A stretch of 64,000 bases of DNA from DATBDN01 sp963715995 (GTDB taxonomy: Bacteria; Actinomycetota; Thermoleophilia; Solirubrobacterales; Thermoleophilaceae), in NCBI GenBank assembly GCA_963715995.1, contig OY970283.1:434001-498000 (forward strand). The letters are read 5' to 3'. The position numbers and the translations under genes are program-made. A model generated the notes under the pieces. The model did no database searches. It was not told the origin of the DNA and saw only the letters and a list, made by a program, of their open reading frames with translations. Positions 50,506 through 58,758 of the stretch are shown here, piece by piece; position 1 is the stretch's first letter; each line of letters starts with the position of its first letter.

Positions 50506-51300
50506 TTAGCGGCCGACTCGCTGCAGCTGCCGGACCGCGAGCCCTGCGAACGCAGCGGCCATGCCCACGAGCGTGACGAGCCCGGGCCACGTGTCGTGCC
50601 AGCTCAGGTCGCCGATGAAGCCCTGGCGCACCGCGGTCAGCACGTGGTTCACCGGGTTCACGGAAGCGACGTCGTGCAGCCAGCCCGACAGCAGCGGGAG
50701 CGGCGCGTAGGCCGCGGTGAACAGCACCAGGATGAAGGTGCCCGCCTGCATCAGCGGGGCCGCGGACTGCGTCTTGAAGATGAGCGCGAGCGTGACTCCC
50801 CAGCAGGCCATGATCGCCGCGAACACCATGCCGACGCCGAAGGCCACGAGCAGCCCGTCGACACCTGGGAAGTGCGCGCCGAATGCGAGCGCCACGATCG
50901 TGAGCAGCGTGAACGGCAGCAGCACGCGCAGGCTCGCGGAGAACACCGTGCCGGCCAGCAGCGCCCAGCGCGGCACCGGCAGCACGAGCAGGCGGTCGAA
51001 CCAGCCGAGCTCGATGTCGCGCGCCAGGTTCACGCCGGTGGCCGCGCCGGTGAAGCCCGCCGCCTGGAGATAGCTCACCGGCACCATGAACGAGATGAAG
51101 CTGTCGGTGGGGTAGCCGGGCAGGTTGTGCAGGTTCCCGAAGACCGCCGTCAGGCCGAGCAGGAAGATCGTCGGCGCGAGCATGCCCGGCAGCGCGGCGC
51201 CCGGCACGCGCAGGATCTCGTTGAGCCCGCGGCGCATGAGTGACCAGACCATCGGCCCGCCCATCCGCAGCGCAGGAGCGGGTGCCGCCGGCGCGCTCAT
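50506..51300 (-). CDS. ABC-2 type transporter permease (second)
   Basis: 264 residues with six hydrophobic helices. RRGLNEILRVPGAALPGML at the start and the central GWFDRLLVLPVPRWALLAG match ABC-2 permeases of the DrrB/antibiotic-export type; PVNHVLTAVRQGFIGD lies near the end. It is the last gene of a three-gene exporter and overlaps the first permease by 4 bases. Substrate unknown. Confidence 0.88.
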   Translation of the reverse strand: MSAPAAPAPALRMGGPMVWSLMRRGLNEILRVPGAALPGMLAPTIFLLGLTAVFGNLHNLPGYPTDSFISFMVPVSYLQAAGFTGAATGVNLARDIELGWFDRLLVLPVPRWALLAGTVFSASLRVLLPFTLLTIVALAFGAHFPGVDGLLVAFGVGMVFAAIMACWGVTLALIFKTQSAAPLMQAGTFILVLFTAAYAPLPLLSGWLHDVASVNPVNHVLTAVRQGFIGDLSWHDTWPGLVTLVGMAAAFAGLAVRQLQRVGR

Positions 51301-52088
51301 CCGGTCCGTGCCCTCCGGCGCAGCAGCAGTGACGAGAGCACGAGCCCGACGACGGCGACGATCGCGATCCCGCCGAGCGCCTTGGCGATGTCGGCCGCCC
51401 GCAGGTCCCCGATGACCGGCCCGCGGATGCCGTCGGCGATCAGCGACAGCGGGTTCAGATGGGCGATCGTCTTCGCGGGCTCCAGCAGCAGGGTGTGCGG
51501 GAAGAACGCCGTCGACAGGAACAGGATCACGAACACGATCGGGAAGATGCCCTGCACCACGCTGGCTTTCCCCGCGCCGATCGCAAGCGCCGAGGCCAGC
51601 ACTGAGAACGCCGCCGCCGACAGGCAGACCAGCGCCAGGATGACCAGTGCGCCGGGGATCCCGGCATGGATGTGCGCTCCGAAGATCAGCCCGCCTGCGA
51701 TGAACCAGATGCCGGTCATCAGCCCCAGCACCGCCGTCGCGGCCACGCGCCCGGCGATGATCGAGTAGCGCGAGATCGGCGCAGCGAACAGCCGGTCGAT
51801 GAAGCCGATCTCGAAGTCGAGCGCCAGCGCGATGCCGCCGCTCACGCCCGCCAGCATGGTCGACTGAAGCATCGCCCCGGCCAGCTCGAAGTCGAGGAAG
51901 CCGTGTACGTGCGGGAAGCCGGGCAGGCTCGTTGCCCGTCCCGCGCCGCCGGTGTTCGCGGCCAGCATCAGCGACGGGAAGACGACCAGGGGAGCGAGGA
52001 ACTGCGGGCGCCGCAGCGCCTGGCGCAGGCCGCGTTTCGCCAGCTGGAACGCCACGCGTCCGTTCGTGGCGAGCGCAGCCGAGCTCAT
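51297..52088 (-). CDS. ABC-2 type transporter permease (first)
   Basis: 263 residues with six hydrophobic helices. The N-terminal RGLRQALRRPQFLAPLVVFP, the central FEIGFIDRLFAAPISRYSI and the later LNPLSLIADGIRGPVIGD mirror the next gene, so the two are duplicated half-transporters. They probably form a heterodimer with the ATPase encoded upstream. Overlaps its neighbours by 4 bases each. Confidence 0.88.
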   Translation of the reverse strand: MSSAALATNGRVAFQLAKRGLRQALRRPQFLAPLVVFPSLMLAANTGGAGRATSLPGFPHVHGFLDFELAGAMLQSTMLAGVSGGIALALDFEIGFIDRLFAAPISRYSIIAGRVAATAVLGLMTGIWFIAGGLIFGAHIHAGIPGALVILALVCLSAAAFSVLASALAIGAGKASVVQGIFPIVFVILFLSTAFFPHTLLLEPAKTIAHLNPLSLIADGIRGPVIGDLRAADIAKALGGIAIVAVVGLVLSSLLLRRRARTG

Positions 52089-53056
52089 ACCGGTTCAGGC
52101 GCGGGCTCGGGCGGCGCGTCGGCCGCGCCTTCGAGCGTCTGCCCGGTGGTGGCCAGGAAGACGTCGTCGAGCGTCGGCTCGATCAGGTCGAGCGACTCGA
52201 CGATCAGGCCGGCTTCGTCGAGCGCCCTGACGATCGGCGCCACGTCGGCCGCTCCGTTCGCGAGCGACACGGCCACCGTCCCGTTCTCGGCCTTCATGCA
52301 CTCGCCGAAGCGCTTCACGATCTCGCGCGCCTGCGCGGCTTCGCCCTCCGCCAGTCGCAGCTCCAGATGCGCGTGGCCGATCCCGGCCTTGAGTGCCTCG
52401 GGCGTGTCCTCAGCCGCCATCGACCCGTTCGCGATGATGCCGACGCGGTCCGCGAGCTGGTCGGCCTCCTCGAGGTACTGGGTGGTCAGGAAGACGGTGG
52501 TGCCGTCGTCGTTCAGCGCGCGCACCTCGTCCCAGATCGCGCGGCGGCTCAGCGGGTCGAGGCCGGTGGTCGGCTCGTCCAGGAACAGCACGCGCGGCGC
52601 GTGCACCAGCGCCATGCCGAGGTCGAGCCGGCGCCGCATGCCGCCCGAGTAGGTGCCGACGCGCCGGTCGGCTGCACGTGACAGGCCGACGCGCTCGAGC
52701 AGGGCGGTCGAGCGCTTGCGCGCCTCGCCACCGGGGATGCCGTGCAGCGTCGCGCTGAGCAGCATCAGCTCGGCGCCGGTCATCAACGGGTCGAGCGCAG
52801 CCTCCTGGAGCGCGACGCCGATCGCGGAGCGCACCTTGTGCGCGTCGCGCACGACGTCGAAGCCGGCAACGCTCGCCGACCCGCCCGTTGGACGCAGCAG
52901 CGTGGTGAGCATGCGCACGGTCGTGGTCTTCCCGGCGCCGTTGGGCCCCAGGAACGCATAGATCTCTCCATCCGCGACGTCGAAATCGATCCCGGCAACG
53001 GCCACAACACCACCGGAAAACTTCCTTGCGAGTCCGCGGGCCTCGATAGCGGCCAC
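52085..53056 (-). CDS. ABC transporter ATP-binding protein (DrrA-like)
   Basis: 323 residues from GTG 53056. Walker A LGPNGAGKTTTVRML, the signature TYSGGMRRRLDLGMAL, Walker B VLFLDEPTTGLD and the Q/H region LTTQYLEEADQLADR are complete. A C-terminal domain of about 100 residues, ending with an acidic Pro-rich tail, matches the DrrA type, which exports drugs or lipids. First gene of the minus-strand exporter operon. Confidence 0.93.
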   Translation of the reverse strand: MAAIEARGLARKFSGGVVAVAGIDFDVADGEIYAFLGPNGAGKTTTVRMLTTLLRPTGGSASVAGFDVVRDAHKVRSAIGVALQEAALDPLMTGAELMLLSATLHGIPGGEARKRSTALLERVGLSRAADRRVGTYSGGMRRRLDLGMALVHAPRVLFLDEPTTGLDPLSRRAIWDEVRALNDDGTTVFLTTQYLEEADQLADRVGIIANGSMAAEDTPEALKAGIGHAHLELRLAEGEAAQAREIVKRFGECMKAENGTVAVSLANGAADVAPIVRALDEAGLIVESLDLIEPTLDDVFLATTGQTLEGAADAPPEPAPEPV

Positions 53057-53062
53057 GTGGTG

Positions 53063-53068
53063 ATGCTA
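53063..53068 (-). promoter_or_regulatory. Candidate leaderless -10 box of the ABC exporter
   Basis: TAGCAT on the minus strand ends 6 bases before GTG 53056. Confidence 0.45.
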
Positions 53069-53125
53069 TTCGCACAAGTCACAGTGATGACTGACATGTA
53101 ACGCGCGCAAGCGCAAGCTCGGCCC

Positions 53126-54079
53126 ATGGGCCACACGATCGACATCGACGACGCTATCCGTCGCAAATGTCGATCGCGTGGCTTCGACGCCGCAATCGCG
53201 GCCCTGGCCGAGCGCGACAACGGGATCGTCGATCGCCGGCAGCTACTCGCACTTGGGTTGCATCCGCGGGCCGTCGATCGCAGGATCGCCGCCGGTCGGC
53301 TGCACGTTCTCCACCGCGGTGTGTACGCAGTCGGTGATCGGGCGCTCCCGCCTCTTGGACGCTTGACTGCCGCGATCCGTGCCTGTGGCTCGCCGGCGGT
53401 TGCCGGCTGTCGGTCAGCTGCGGCACTCCACGACCTCCGCGCGTACAGCGGCCGCCCCGAGGTGGTCGTGCCGCCGGGCGGCCGCGAGCCGAAAGGCGTG
53501 CGCGTGACCAGAACCCGGCTGCGACCTGACGAGATCGCCATCGTGCGCGGAGTCCCGGCCACCACCGTTGCGCGCACCTTGCTCGACATCGGCTCCGTCG
53601 ACATTCGACTGGTCGAGCCGATGATCCGGCAGGCGGACTTCCTCGGAAGCTTCGATCTGGCCGAGGTGGTGACGTTGCTCGAGCGGTATCCGCGCCGCCA
53701 CGGAACCGCGCGCCTGAGGACGCTGATCCGCGCGTTCTCGGACTCCGACGTCCGCACCCGGAGCGAACTGGAGGACGCTTTCAGGGCCATCGTTGCAACC
53801 GGCAGGCTGCCCACGCCCGAGTTCAACGCCGTCGTCGAACTGGACGGGCTGACGATCGAGGCTGACGCCGTCTGGCCCGAAGCGAGGCTGATCGTCGAGC
53901 TCGACGGCCGCCAGGCGCACGCGACCCGCCATGCGTTCGAGACCGACCGCGCGCGCGATCGCGCCGCCACTCTGGCCGGCTGGGCGGTGATCAGGGTCAC
54001 CTGGCGGCACCTGAACTCGGATCGGCGGCGCCTACTCAGCGATCTTCGCCAGCTCATTTCGGCACGCCATCGACATTGA
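53126..54079 (+). CDS. AbiEi-like N-terminus plus DUF559 (Vsr-like) nuclease-fold protein
   Basis: 317 residues from ATG 53126. Residues 20-70 match the AbiEi-antitoxin N-terminal winged helix (AALAERDNGIVDRRQLLALG, then VHRGVYAVGDRAL-like HVLHRGVYAVGD). The C-terminal DUF559 domain has EADAVWPEARLIVELDGRQAH and a later TWRHL; the D..ExD pattern matches the Vsr/restriction-like nuclease fold. Such proteins are repeated in many actinobacterial genomes, and their function is unproven. Both ends of the gene lie inside 46-base repeats: the first starts at codon 5 and the second supplies the TGA. Confidence 0.8.
   Translation: MGHTIDIDDAIRRKCRSRGFDAAIAALAERDNGIVDRRQLLALGLHPRAVDRRIAAGRLHVLHRGVYAVGDRALPPLGRLTAAIRACGSPAVAGCRSAAALHDLRAYSGRPEVVVPPGGREPKGVRVTRTRLRPDEIAIVRGVPATTVARTLLDIGSVDIRLVEPMIRQADFLGSFDLAEVVTLLERYPRRHGTARLRTLIRAFSDSDVRTRSELEDAFRAIVATGRLPTPEFNAVVELDGLTIEADAVWPEARLIVELDGRQAHATRHAFETDRARDRAATLAGWAVIRVTWRHLNSDRRRLLSDLRQLISARHRH
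53138..53183 (+). repeat. 46-bp hairpin repeat, copy 1
   Basis: Begins ATCGACATCGACGACGCTAT and ends GTCGATCGCGTGGCT. It matches 54069-54114 at 42 of 46 positions by my count. Internally TCGACAT..CGACG pairs with CGTCG..ATGTCGA around CTATC (12 of 15 pairs). It encodes residues 5-20 of the DUF559 protein. Confidence 0.85.
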
Positions 54080-54114
54080 CGACGCTATGCGTCGCAAACG
54101 TCGATCGTGTGGCT
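54069..54114 (+). repeat. 46-bp hairpin repeat, copy 2
   Basis: Same orientation as copy 1, with four substitutions. It contains the TGA stop of the DUF559 gene (54077-54079) and is followed by a G-rich tandem tract up to 54144. Confidence 0.85.
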
Positions 54115-54144
54115 GAGGGGGCGCGGCGCGGGGGCGCGGGGGCG

Positions 54145-55599
54145 CTAGCGAATCCGCACTGCCGGGCCGACGGCTCCGCCGCCGAGCACCCGGTACACGC
54201 CGGTGCGCTTCAGGAGCAGCGCGTAGCGGCCGCGGGTGTCGGTCGTGCCGTAGCCGACCCCCTTCCACTTTCCGCCGCTTCGCATCTGGAGCGTCAGCTT
54301 CTTCGGGTGCGAGGAGATCGAGCCCTCGATCACGAGCCGGCGAGGCTGCGGCTCGAGCAGTGGGCGCGTGTAGGACGACTTCGCGGTGGTGCCGCCGCCG
54401 TCGGTGACCTGATCGCTGTCATCACTCGACGGCGTCTCCGGCTGGGTCGACGTGTCGCCCTGCCCGCTCTTCGCATTGATGAAGTACGCCCATGTGTCGT
54501 ACAGCCCGAGGCGCGTGCGCAGCTGCGGGCCTGTCACCACGGTCGTGCCGCGCGAGCCGATCACCTTCGCGCTGACGATGCGCGGCGAGACCCCGCGCTT
54601 GGTCACGGTGATGCCCTTGAGCTTGCCCTTGACGAAGCCGCCCAGCTTGGCGTCGAGCGTGGAGGGCGACCAGACGAAGCGCCAGCGATGTCGCGGCGAG
54701 AGGTTGTCGTAGGGGTCGTCGACCGACTTCAGGTATGGGACCGGGTTCGAGCCGACGAACGAGTTCTCGATGTTCTCCGTACGCCCGCCCGAGGTGGAGA
54801 AGTAGTACGTGACGGCAATCTGGTTGCCGTACATCAGGACCGCCCCGGCCGTGGTGTGCACGGCCTGGTTCGTGCCGGGCGTCTCGCGGCTCATGCCGTA
54901 GTACATCTGCGAACGCGTGTCGGGGTACTGGTCGAAGATCGCGCCGCCGGCGTCGGTCACCAGCGAGTACGAGCGGGCGGCAACCGCCTGCGCCTCGAGC
55001 GCCTGCTGCGGCCACGACGTGGGCATCTCGCCGACGATGACGCCCTGGACGTAGTCGTCGAGCGGCAGCGCGTTGACCGCCATCAGCCCGCCGAACGTGC
55101 CGGGCCGGACCTCGATCACGCCGCGGTAGCGGCCGCCGGAGAGCCCGTTCAGCGCACGCCCGCCCAGCACGACCGACCCGGATGAGCTCGAAACGGGAAC
55201 GACGCCGTCCATCGTGGCGATCCGCTTGCCGCGCGCGCTGCGCAGCTCGACCGAGTTGAGCCCCTTGCGGATGAGCCGGTAGGACAGGCGCGAGTCGAGC
55301 TTGTGCGACCCGGCCCGCGTTGCGCCGCTGACCCAGACCGTGCCGTTGCCCGACTGGAGCAGCACGCGGATGGTGCGCCCGGCCGCGTTGCCCAGGTGCG
55401 TGCCCTTGAAGTAGTGGAGGACGATGTTCTGCCATTCGGCCCCGTGAGCTGCGTAGCCGTAGGCGCCGTACTGAGACAGCCCGATCCCGTGGCCGAAGCC
55501 TGCTCCGCGCACGGTCCAGTTCGAGCTCGAGGCAGCGGAAGCCGCCGCTGGGCTGAGCGCGAGGGCCGTGATGGATGTCAGGAGTGCGAGCGTCTTCAT
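54145..55599 (-). CDS. Secreted SpoIID/LytB-domain protein
   Basis: 484 residues from ATG 55599; longer upstream reading would be antisense to the next gene. A signal peptide (about 1-23, ASAASS) is followed by GAGFGHGIGLSQYGAYGYA, typical of the SpoIID group, and the SpoIID core GVIVGEMPTSWPQQALEAQAVAARSYSL and TYYFSTSGGRTENIENSF, given here in parts. SpoIID proteins cut glycan strands lacking stem peptides. This organism type does not form endospores, so a wall-remodelling role is more likely. The C-terminal 100 residues are a Ser/Thr-rich linker and a beta domain. Confidence 0.88.
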   Translation of the reverse strand: MKTLALLTSITALALSPAAASAASSSNWTVRGAGFGHGIGLSQYGAYGYAAHGAEWQNIVLHYFKGTHLGNAAGRTIRVLLQSGNGTVWVSGATRAGSHKLDSRLSYRLIRKGLNSVELRSARGKRIATMDGVVPVSSSSGSVVLGGRALNGLSGGRYRGVIEVRPGTFGGLMAVNALPLDDYVQGVIVGEMPTSWPQQALEAQAVAARSYSLVTDAGGAIFDQYPDTRSQMYYGMSRETPGTNQAVHTTAGAVLMYGNQIAVTYYFSTSGGRTENIENSFVGSNPVPYLKSVDDPYDNLSPRHRWRFVWSPSTLDAKLGGFVKGKLKGITVTKRGVSPRIVSAKVIGSRGTTVVTGPQLRTRLGLYDTWAYFINAKSGQGDTSTQPETPSSDDSDQVTDGGGTTAKSSYTRPLLEPQPRRLVIEGSISSHPKKLTLQMRSGGKWKGVGYGTTDTRGRYALLLKRTGVYRVLGGGAVGPAVRIR

Positions 55600-55608
55600 T
55601 ACGTGGGA

Positions 55609-55614
55609 ACCGTA
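55609..55614 (-). promoter_or_regulatory. Candidate leaderless -10 box of the SpoIID-like gene
   Basis: TACGGT on the minus strand ends 9 bases before ATG 55599. Confidence 0.35.
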
Positions 55615-55644
55615 GCCGCGGCCCTTTGGAACAATCGGCAGACC

Positions 55645-57288
55645 ATGACGATTCGTAAAGCGTCCGATCTTTTCGTCGAATGCCTCGAGGCCGAGGGCGT
55701 CAAGCACGTATTCGGCATTCCGGGCGAGGAAACCTTGGACCTGAACGAATCCTTGGCGGAATCGTCGATCCAGTTCGTGCCTGTGCGGCATGAGCAGGGC
55801 GGCGCGTACATGGCTGACGTCTACGGGCGGCTGACCGGCAGAGCTGGAGTATGCCTGGGAACTCTCGGCCCAGGGGCCATGAATCTGGTGACGGCGGTGG
55901 CCGATGCCTTCCTCGACCGCGCGCCGCTGGTGGCGCTGACCGGCCAGGCCGACCTCGAGCGCATGCACAAGGAGTCGCACCAGTACATCGACGTGGTCGG
56001 AGTCATGTCTCCGATAACGAAGTGGAACGCCCGTCTGAACGACGCGGCGATCATCCCCGAGGTCGTCCGCAAGGCCTTCAAGGTGGCCGAGTCGGAGAAG
56101 CCCGGCGCCACCCACATCGAGCTGCCCGAGGACATCATGGAGATGGACGTCGAGGGCGAGCCGCTGCCGCGCCGCAAGCCCGTCCTGCCGGAGCCGAGCG
56201 CGCGCGAGCTGCTGAAGGCCGCCGACATCATCCGCGGCGCGCTCAACCCGGTGGCGCTCGCCGGCAACGGCGTGATCCGCGCGAACGCGGGGTCGGCCCT
56301 GCGCGAGTTCACGCGCCAGACGGGCATCCCGGTCGCCACGACCTTCATGGGCAAGGGCGCAGTCGACGCGAGCGCCGGCTCCTCGCTCGGCACGGTCGGC
56401 CTCCAGGCGGGCGACTACAAGATGGCCGGCTTCGAGCAGGCCGACGTGATCATCGCCATCGGCTACGACCTGGTCGAGCACGCCCCCAAGCACTGGAACC
56501 CGCAGAAGGACAAGCAGATCGTCTGCATCGACTCCGTCTCCGCCGAGATCGACGAGTTCTACATCCCCGAGGTGGAGCTGGTCGGCGACATCTACCACGT
56601 GCTCTCGCGCCTGGGCGAGGAGTGCCGGCACGTGCCGCACTCGGGCGGCTCGACGCACCTGAACGACGTGGTGCACTCCTACTTCGAAAAGTCCGGCGGC
56701 GACGCGTTCTGGCCGATGCAGCCGCCGCGCGCGCTCTGGGAGATCCGCCAGGCGCTCGGCCGCGACGACATCCTCGTCTCGGACGTCGGCCTGCACAAGC
56801 TCTGGATCGGGCGCATGTTCCCGGCGTATGAGCCGAACACGGTGCTGATCGCAAACGGCCTGGCGGGGATGGGGTTCGCGATCCCCGCGGCGATCGCGGC
56901 CAAGCTCGTCCATCCCGACCGCAAGGTGGTGGCGGTCGGCGGCGATGGCGGCATGCTGATGAACTTCCAGGAGCTCGAGACGGCCAAGCGGCTCGGCACG
57001 CCGTTCGTCTCGGTCATCTGGGAGAACCAGCAGTTCGGCTCGATCGTGTGGAAGCAGGACAAGAAGTTCGGCCGCCACTTCGGGGTCGACTTCACCAACC
57101 CGGACTTCGTCAAGCTGGCGGAGTCCTTCGGCCTTCCGGCGTGGCGCTGCGAGGGACCGGAAGACTTCGGCCCAACGCTGAAGCGGGCACTCGACGCGGA
57201 CCTCCCCAGTCTGGTCGTGCTCCCGATCGACTATTCGATAGATGTGGCGATAAGCCAGGAACTCGGACAAGAAACGGTGGCGACGTGA
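55645..57288 (+). CDS. Acetolactate synthase-like thiamine-diphosphate enzyme
   Basis: 547 residues from ATG 55645. The N-terminal VFGIPGEETLDL, the catalytic Glu in VPVRHEQGGAYMADVYGR, LGTLGPGAMNLVTAVADAF and HQYIDVVGVMSPITKW resemble AlsS/IlvB. The ThDP-Mg motif GDGGMLMNFQELETAKRLG to WENQQFGSIVW is complete. It condenses two pyruvates into acetolactate, or acts on a related 2-keto acid. No small regulatory subunit gene lies nearby, which fits the catabolic AlsS-like type. Its stop overlaps the start of the dehydrogenase gene (TGATG). Confidence 0.85.
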   Translation: MTIRKASDLFVECLEAEGVKHVFGIPGEETLDLNESLAESSIQFVPVRHEQGGAYMADVYGRLTGRAGVCLGTLGPGAMNLVTAVADAFLDRAPLVALTGQADLERMHKESHQYIDVVGVMSPITKWNARLNDAAIIPEVVRKAFKVAESEKPGATHIELPEDIMEMDVEGEPLPRRKPVLPEPSARELLKAADIIRGALNPVALAGNGVIRANAGSALREFTRQTGIPVATTFMGKGAVDASAGSSLGTVGLQAGDYKMAGFEQADVIIAIGYDLVEHAPKHWNPQKDKQIVCIDSVSAEIDEFYIPEVELVGDIYHVLSRLGEECRHVPHSGGSTHLNDVVHSYFEKSGGDAFWPMQPPRALWEIRQALGRDDILVSDVGLHKLWIGRMFPAYEPNTVLIANGLAGMGFAIPAAIAAKLVHPDRKVVAVGGDGGMLMNFQELETAKRLGTPFVSVIWENQQFGSIVWKQDKKFGRHFGVDFTNPDFVKLAESFGLPAWRCEGPEDFGPTLKRALDADLPSLVVLPIDYSIDVAISQELGQETVAT

Positions 57289-58754
57289 TGGCGGTTGCAA
57301 CGAACGAACAGCAGGTGCTCGACTCGATCCCGACGCAGCTCTACATCGACGGCGAATGGGTCGACGGCGGAAAGAGCGAGACGATCGCGGTCGAGGACCC
57401 CTCGACCGAGGAGACGCTGATCGAGGTCGCCTCGGGCGACAAGGACGACGCCTTCAAGGCGCTCGACGCCGCCTGCGCGGCCCAGAAGGAGTGGGCGGCG
57501 ATGCCGCCGATGGATCGCGGCGAGATCCTGCGCCGCGCCTACGAGGCGATGGTCGAGCGCGCCGACGACCTGGCGCTGCTCATGACGCTCGAGATGGGCA
57601 AGCCGGTCGAGGAGTCGAAGGCCGAGATCACCTACGCGGCCGACTTCTTCTGGTACTACGCCGGCGAGGCCTCGCGCATCTCGGGCCACTACGGCACCTC
57701 CTACAACGGCAAGGGCCGCGTGCTGGTCATGCAGCAGCCCGTTGGGCCGACGATCCTGATCACGCCGTGGAACTTCCCGATGGCGATGGGCACGCGCAAG
57801 ATCGGCCCCGCGATCGCGGCCGGCTGCACGATGGTGTGGAAGCCGGCCAAGCAGACGCCGCTGTGCGCGCTGGCGCTGACGCAGATCCTCGAGGAGGCGG
57901 GCCTGCCGAAGGGCGTGCTCAACCTGGTGCTGGCCAAGTCGTCCGGCGAGACGATGGCGCCGCTGATCGCGGACGGCCGCGCGCGCAAGCTGTCGTTCAC
58001 GGGCTCGACCGAGGTCGGGCGCACGCTGATCGAGCAGGCGGCCGAGCAGGTGCTGAAGGTGTCGATGGAGCTGGGCGGCAACGCGCCGTTCCTGATCTTC
58101 GAGGACGCCGACATGGACGCCGCGATCGAGGGTGCGCTGCTGGCGAAGATGCGCAACATCGGCGAGGCGTGCACGTCCGCCAACCGCTTCCACGTGGCCG
58201 ACTCGATCGCCGAGGAGTTCGCCGAGAAGCTCGGCGAGCGGATGGGCGCGCTGAAGCTCGGCCGCGGCACCGAGCCCGACGTCAAGGTCGGCCCGCTGAT
58301 CGACGACGCGCAGCAGCAGAAGGTGAAGGAGCTGGTCGACGATGCCGTTGCGAAGGGAGCGCAGACCGTCGTCGGTGGGTCGATCCCCGATGGGCGCGGC
58401 TACTTCTACGAGCCGACGGTGCTCTCCGGCGTGTCGGACGATGCGCGGCTGCTGAAGGAGGAGATCTTCGGCCCGGTGGCGCCGATCAAGGGCTTTGGCT
58501 CAGAGGACGAGGCGATCGCCGCGGCCAACGACACCGAGTTCGGCCTCGTTGCCTACGTGTTCACGCGCGACATCAAGCAGGCGCTGCGCGTCTGCGAGGG
58601 GCTCGAGACCGGCATGGTCGGCCTGAACCAGGGCATGGTCTCGAACGTGGGCGCGCCGTTCGGCGGCGTCAAGCAGTCGGGCCTGGGGCGTGAGGGCGGC
58701 CACTGGGGCATCGAGGAGTTCCTCGAGACCAAGTACGTGGCTATCAACCTCTAG
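57288..58754 (+). CDS. Succinate-semialdehyde dehydrogenase (ALDH superfamily)
   Basis: 488 residues from ATG 57288. TPWNFPMAMGTRKIGPAIAA, FTGSTEVGRTLIEQA, the catalytic Glu in MELGGNAPFLIF and the catalytic Cys in IGEACTSANRFHV fit the GabD-type branch, as do EEIFGPVAPI and FGGVKQSGLGREGG. It probably oxidises succinate semialdehyde or another short aldehyde with NAD(P). Translational coupling to the acetolactate-synthase-like enzyme suggests a shared catabolic path, for example an aldehyde produced from a keto acid. Confidence 0.88.
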   Translation: MAVATNEQQVLDSIPTQLYIDGEWVDGGKSETIAVEDPSTEETLIEVASGDKDDAFKALDAACAAQKEWAAMPPMDRGEILRRAYEAMVERADDLALLMTLEMGKPVEESKAEITYAADFFWYYAGEASRISGHYGTSYNGKGRVLVMQQPVGPTILITPWNFPMAMGTRKIGPAIAAGCTMVWKPAKQTPLCALALTQILEEAGLPKGVLNLVLAKSSGETMAPLIADGRARKLSFTGSTEVGRTLIEQAAEQVLKVSMELGGNAPFLIFEDADMDAAIEGALLAKMRNIGEACTSANRFHVADSIAEEFAEKLGERMGALKLGRGTEPDVKVGPLIDDAQQQKVKELVDDAVAKGAQTVVGGSIPDGRGYFYEPTVLSGVSDDARLLKEEIFGPVAPIKGFGSEDEAIAAANDTEFGLVAYVFTRDIKQALRVCEGLETGMVGLNQGMVSNVGAPFGGVKQSGLGREGGHWGIEEFLETKYVAINL

Positions 58755-58758
58755 CTGC

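Noticed and set aside
55600..57300. Open minus-strand frame extending the SpoIID-like gene to over 1000 residues
   Set aside because: It is antisense to the acetolactate-synthase-like gene, has a composition typical of a shadow frame, and the signal peptide marks the true start at 55599.
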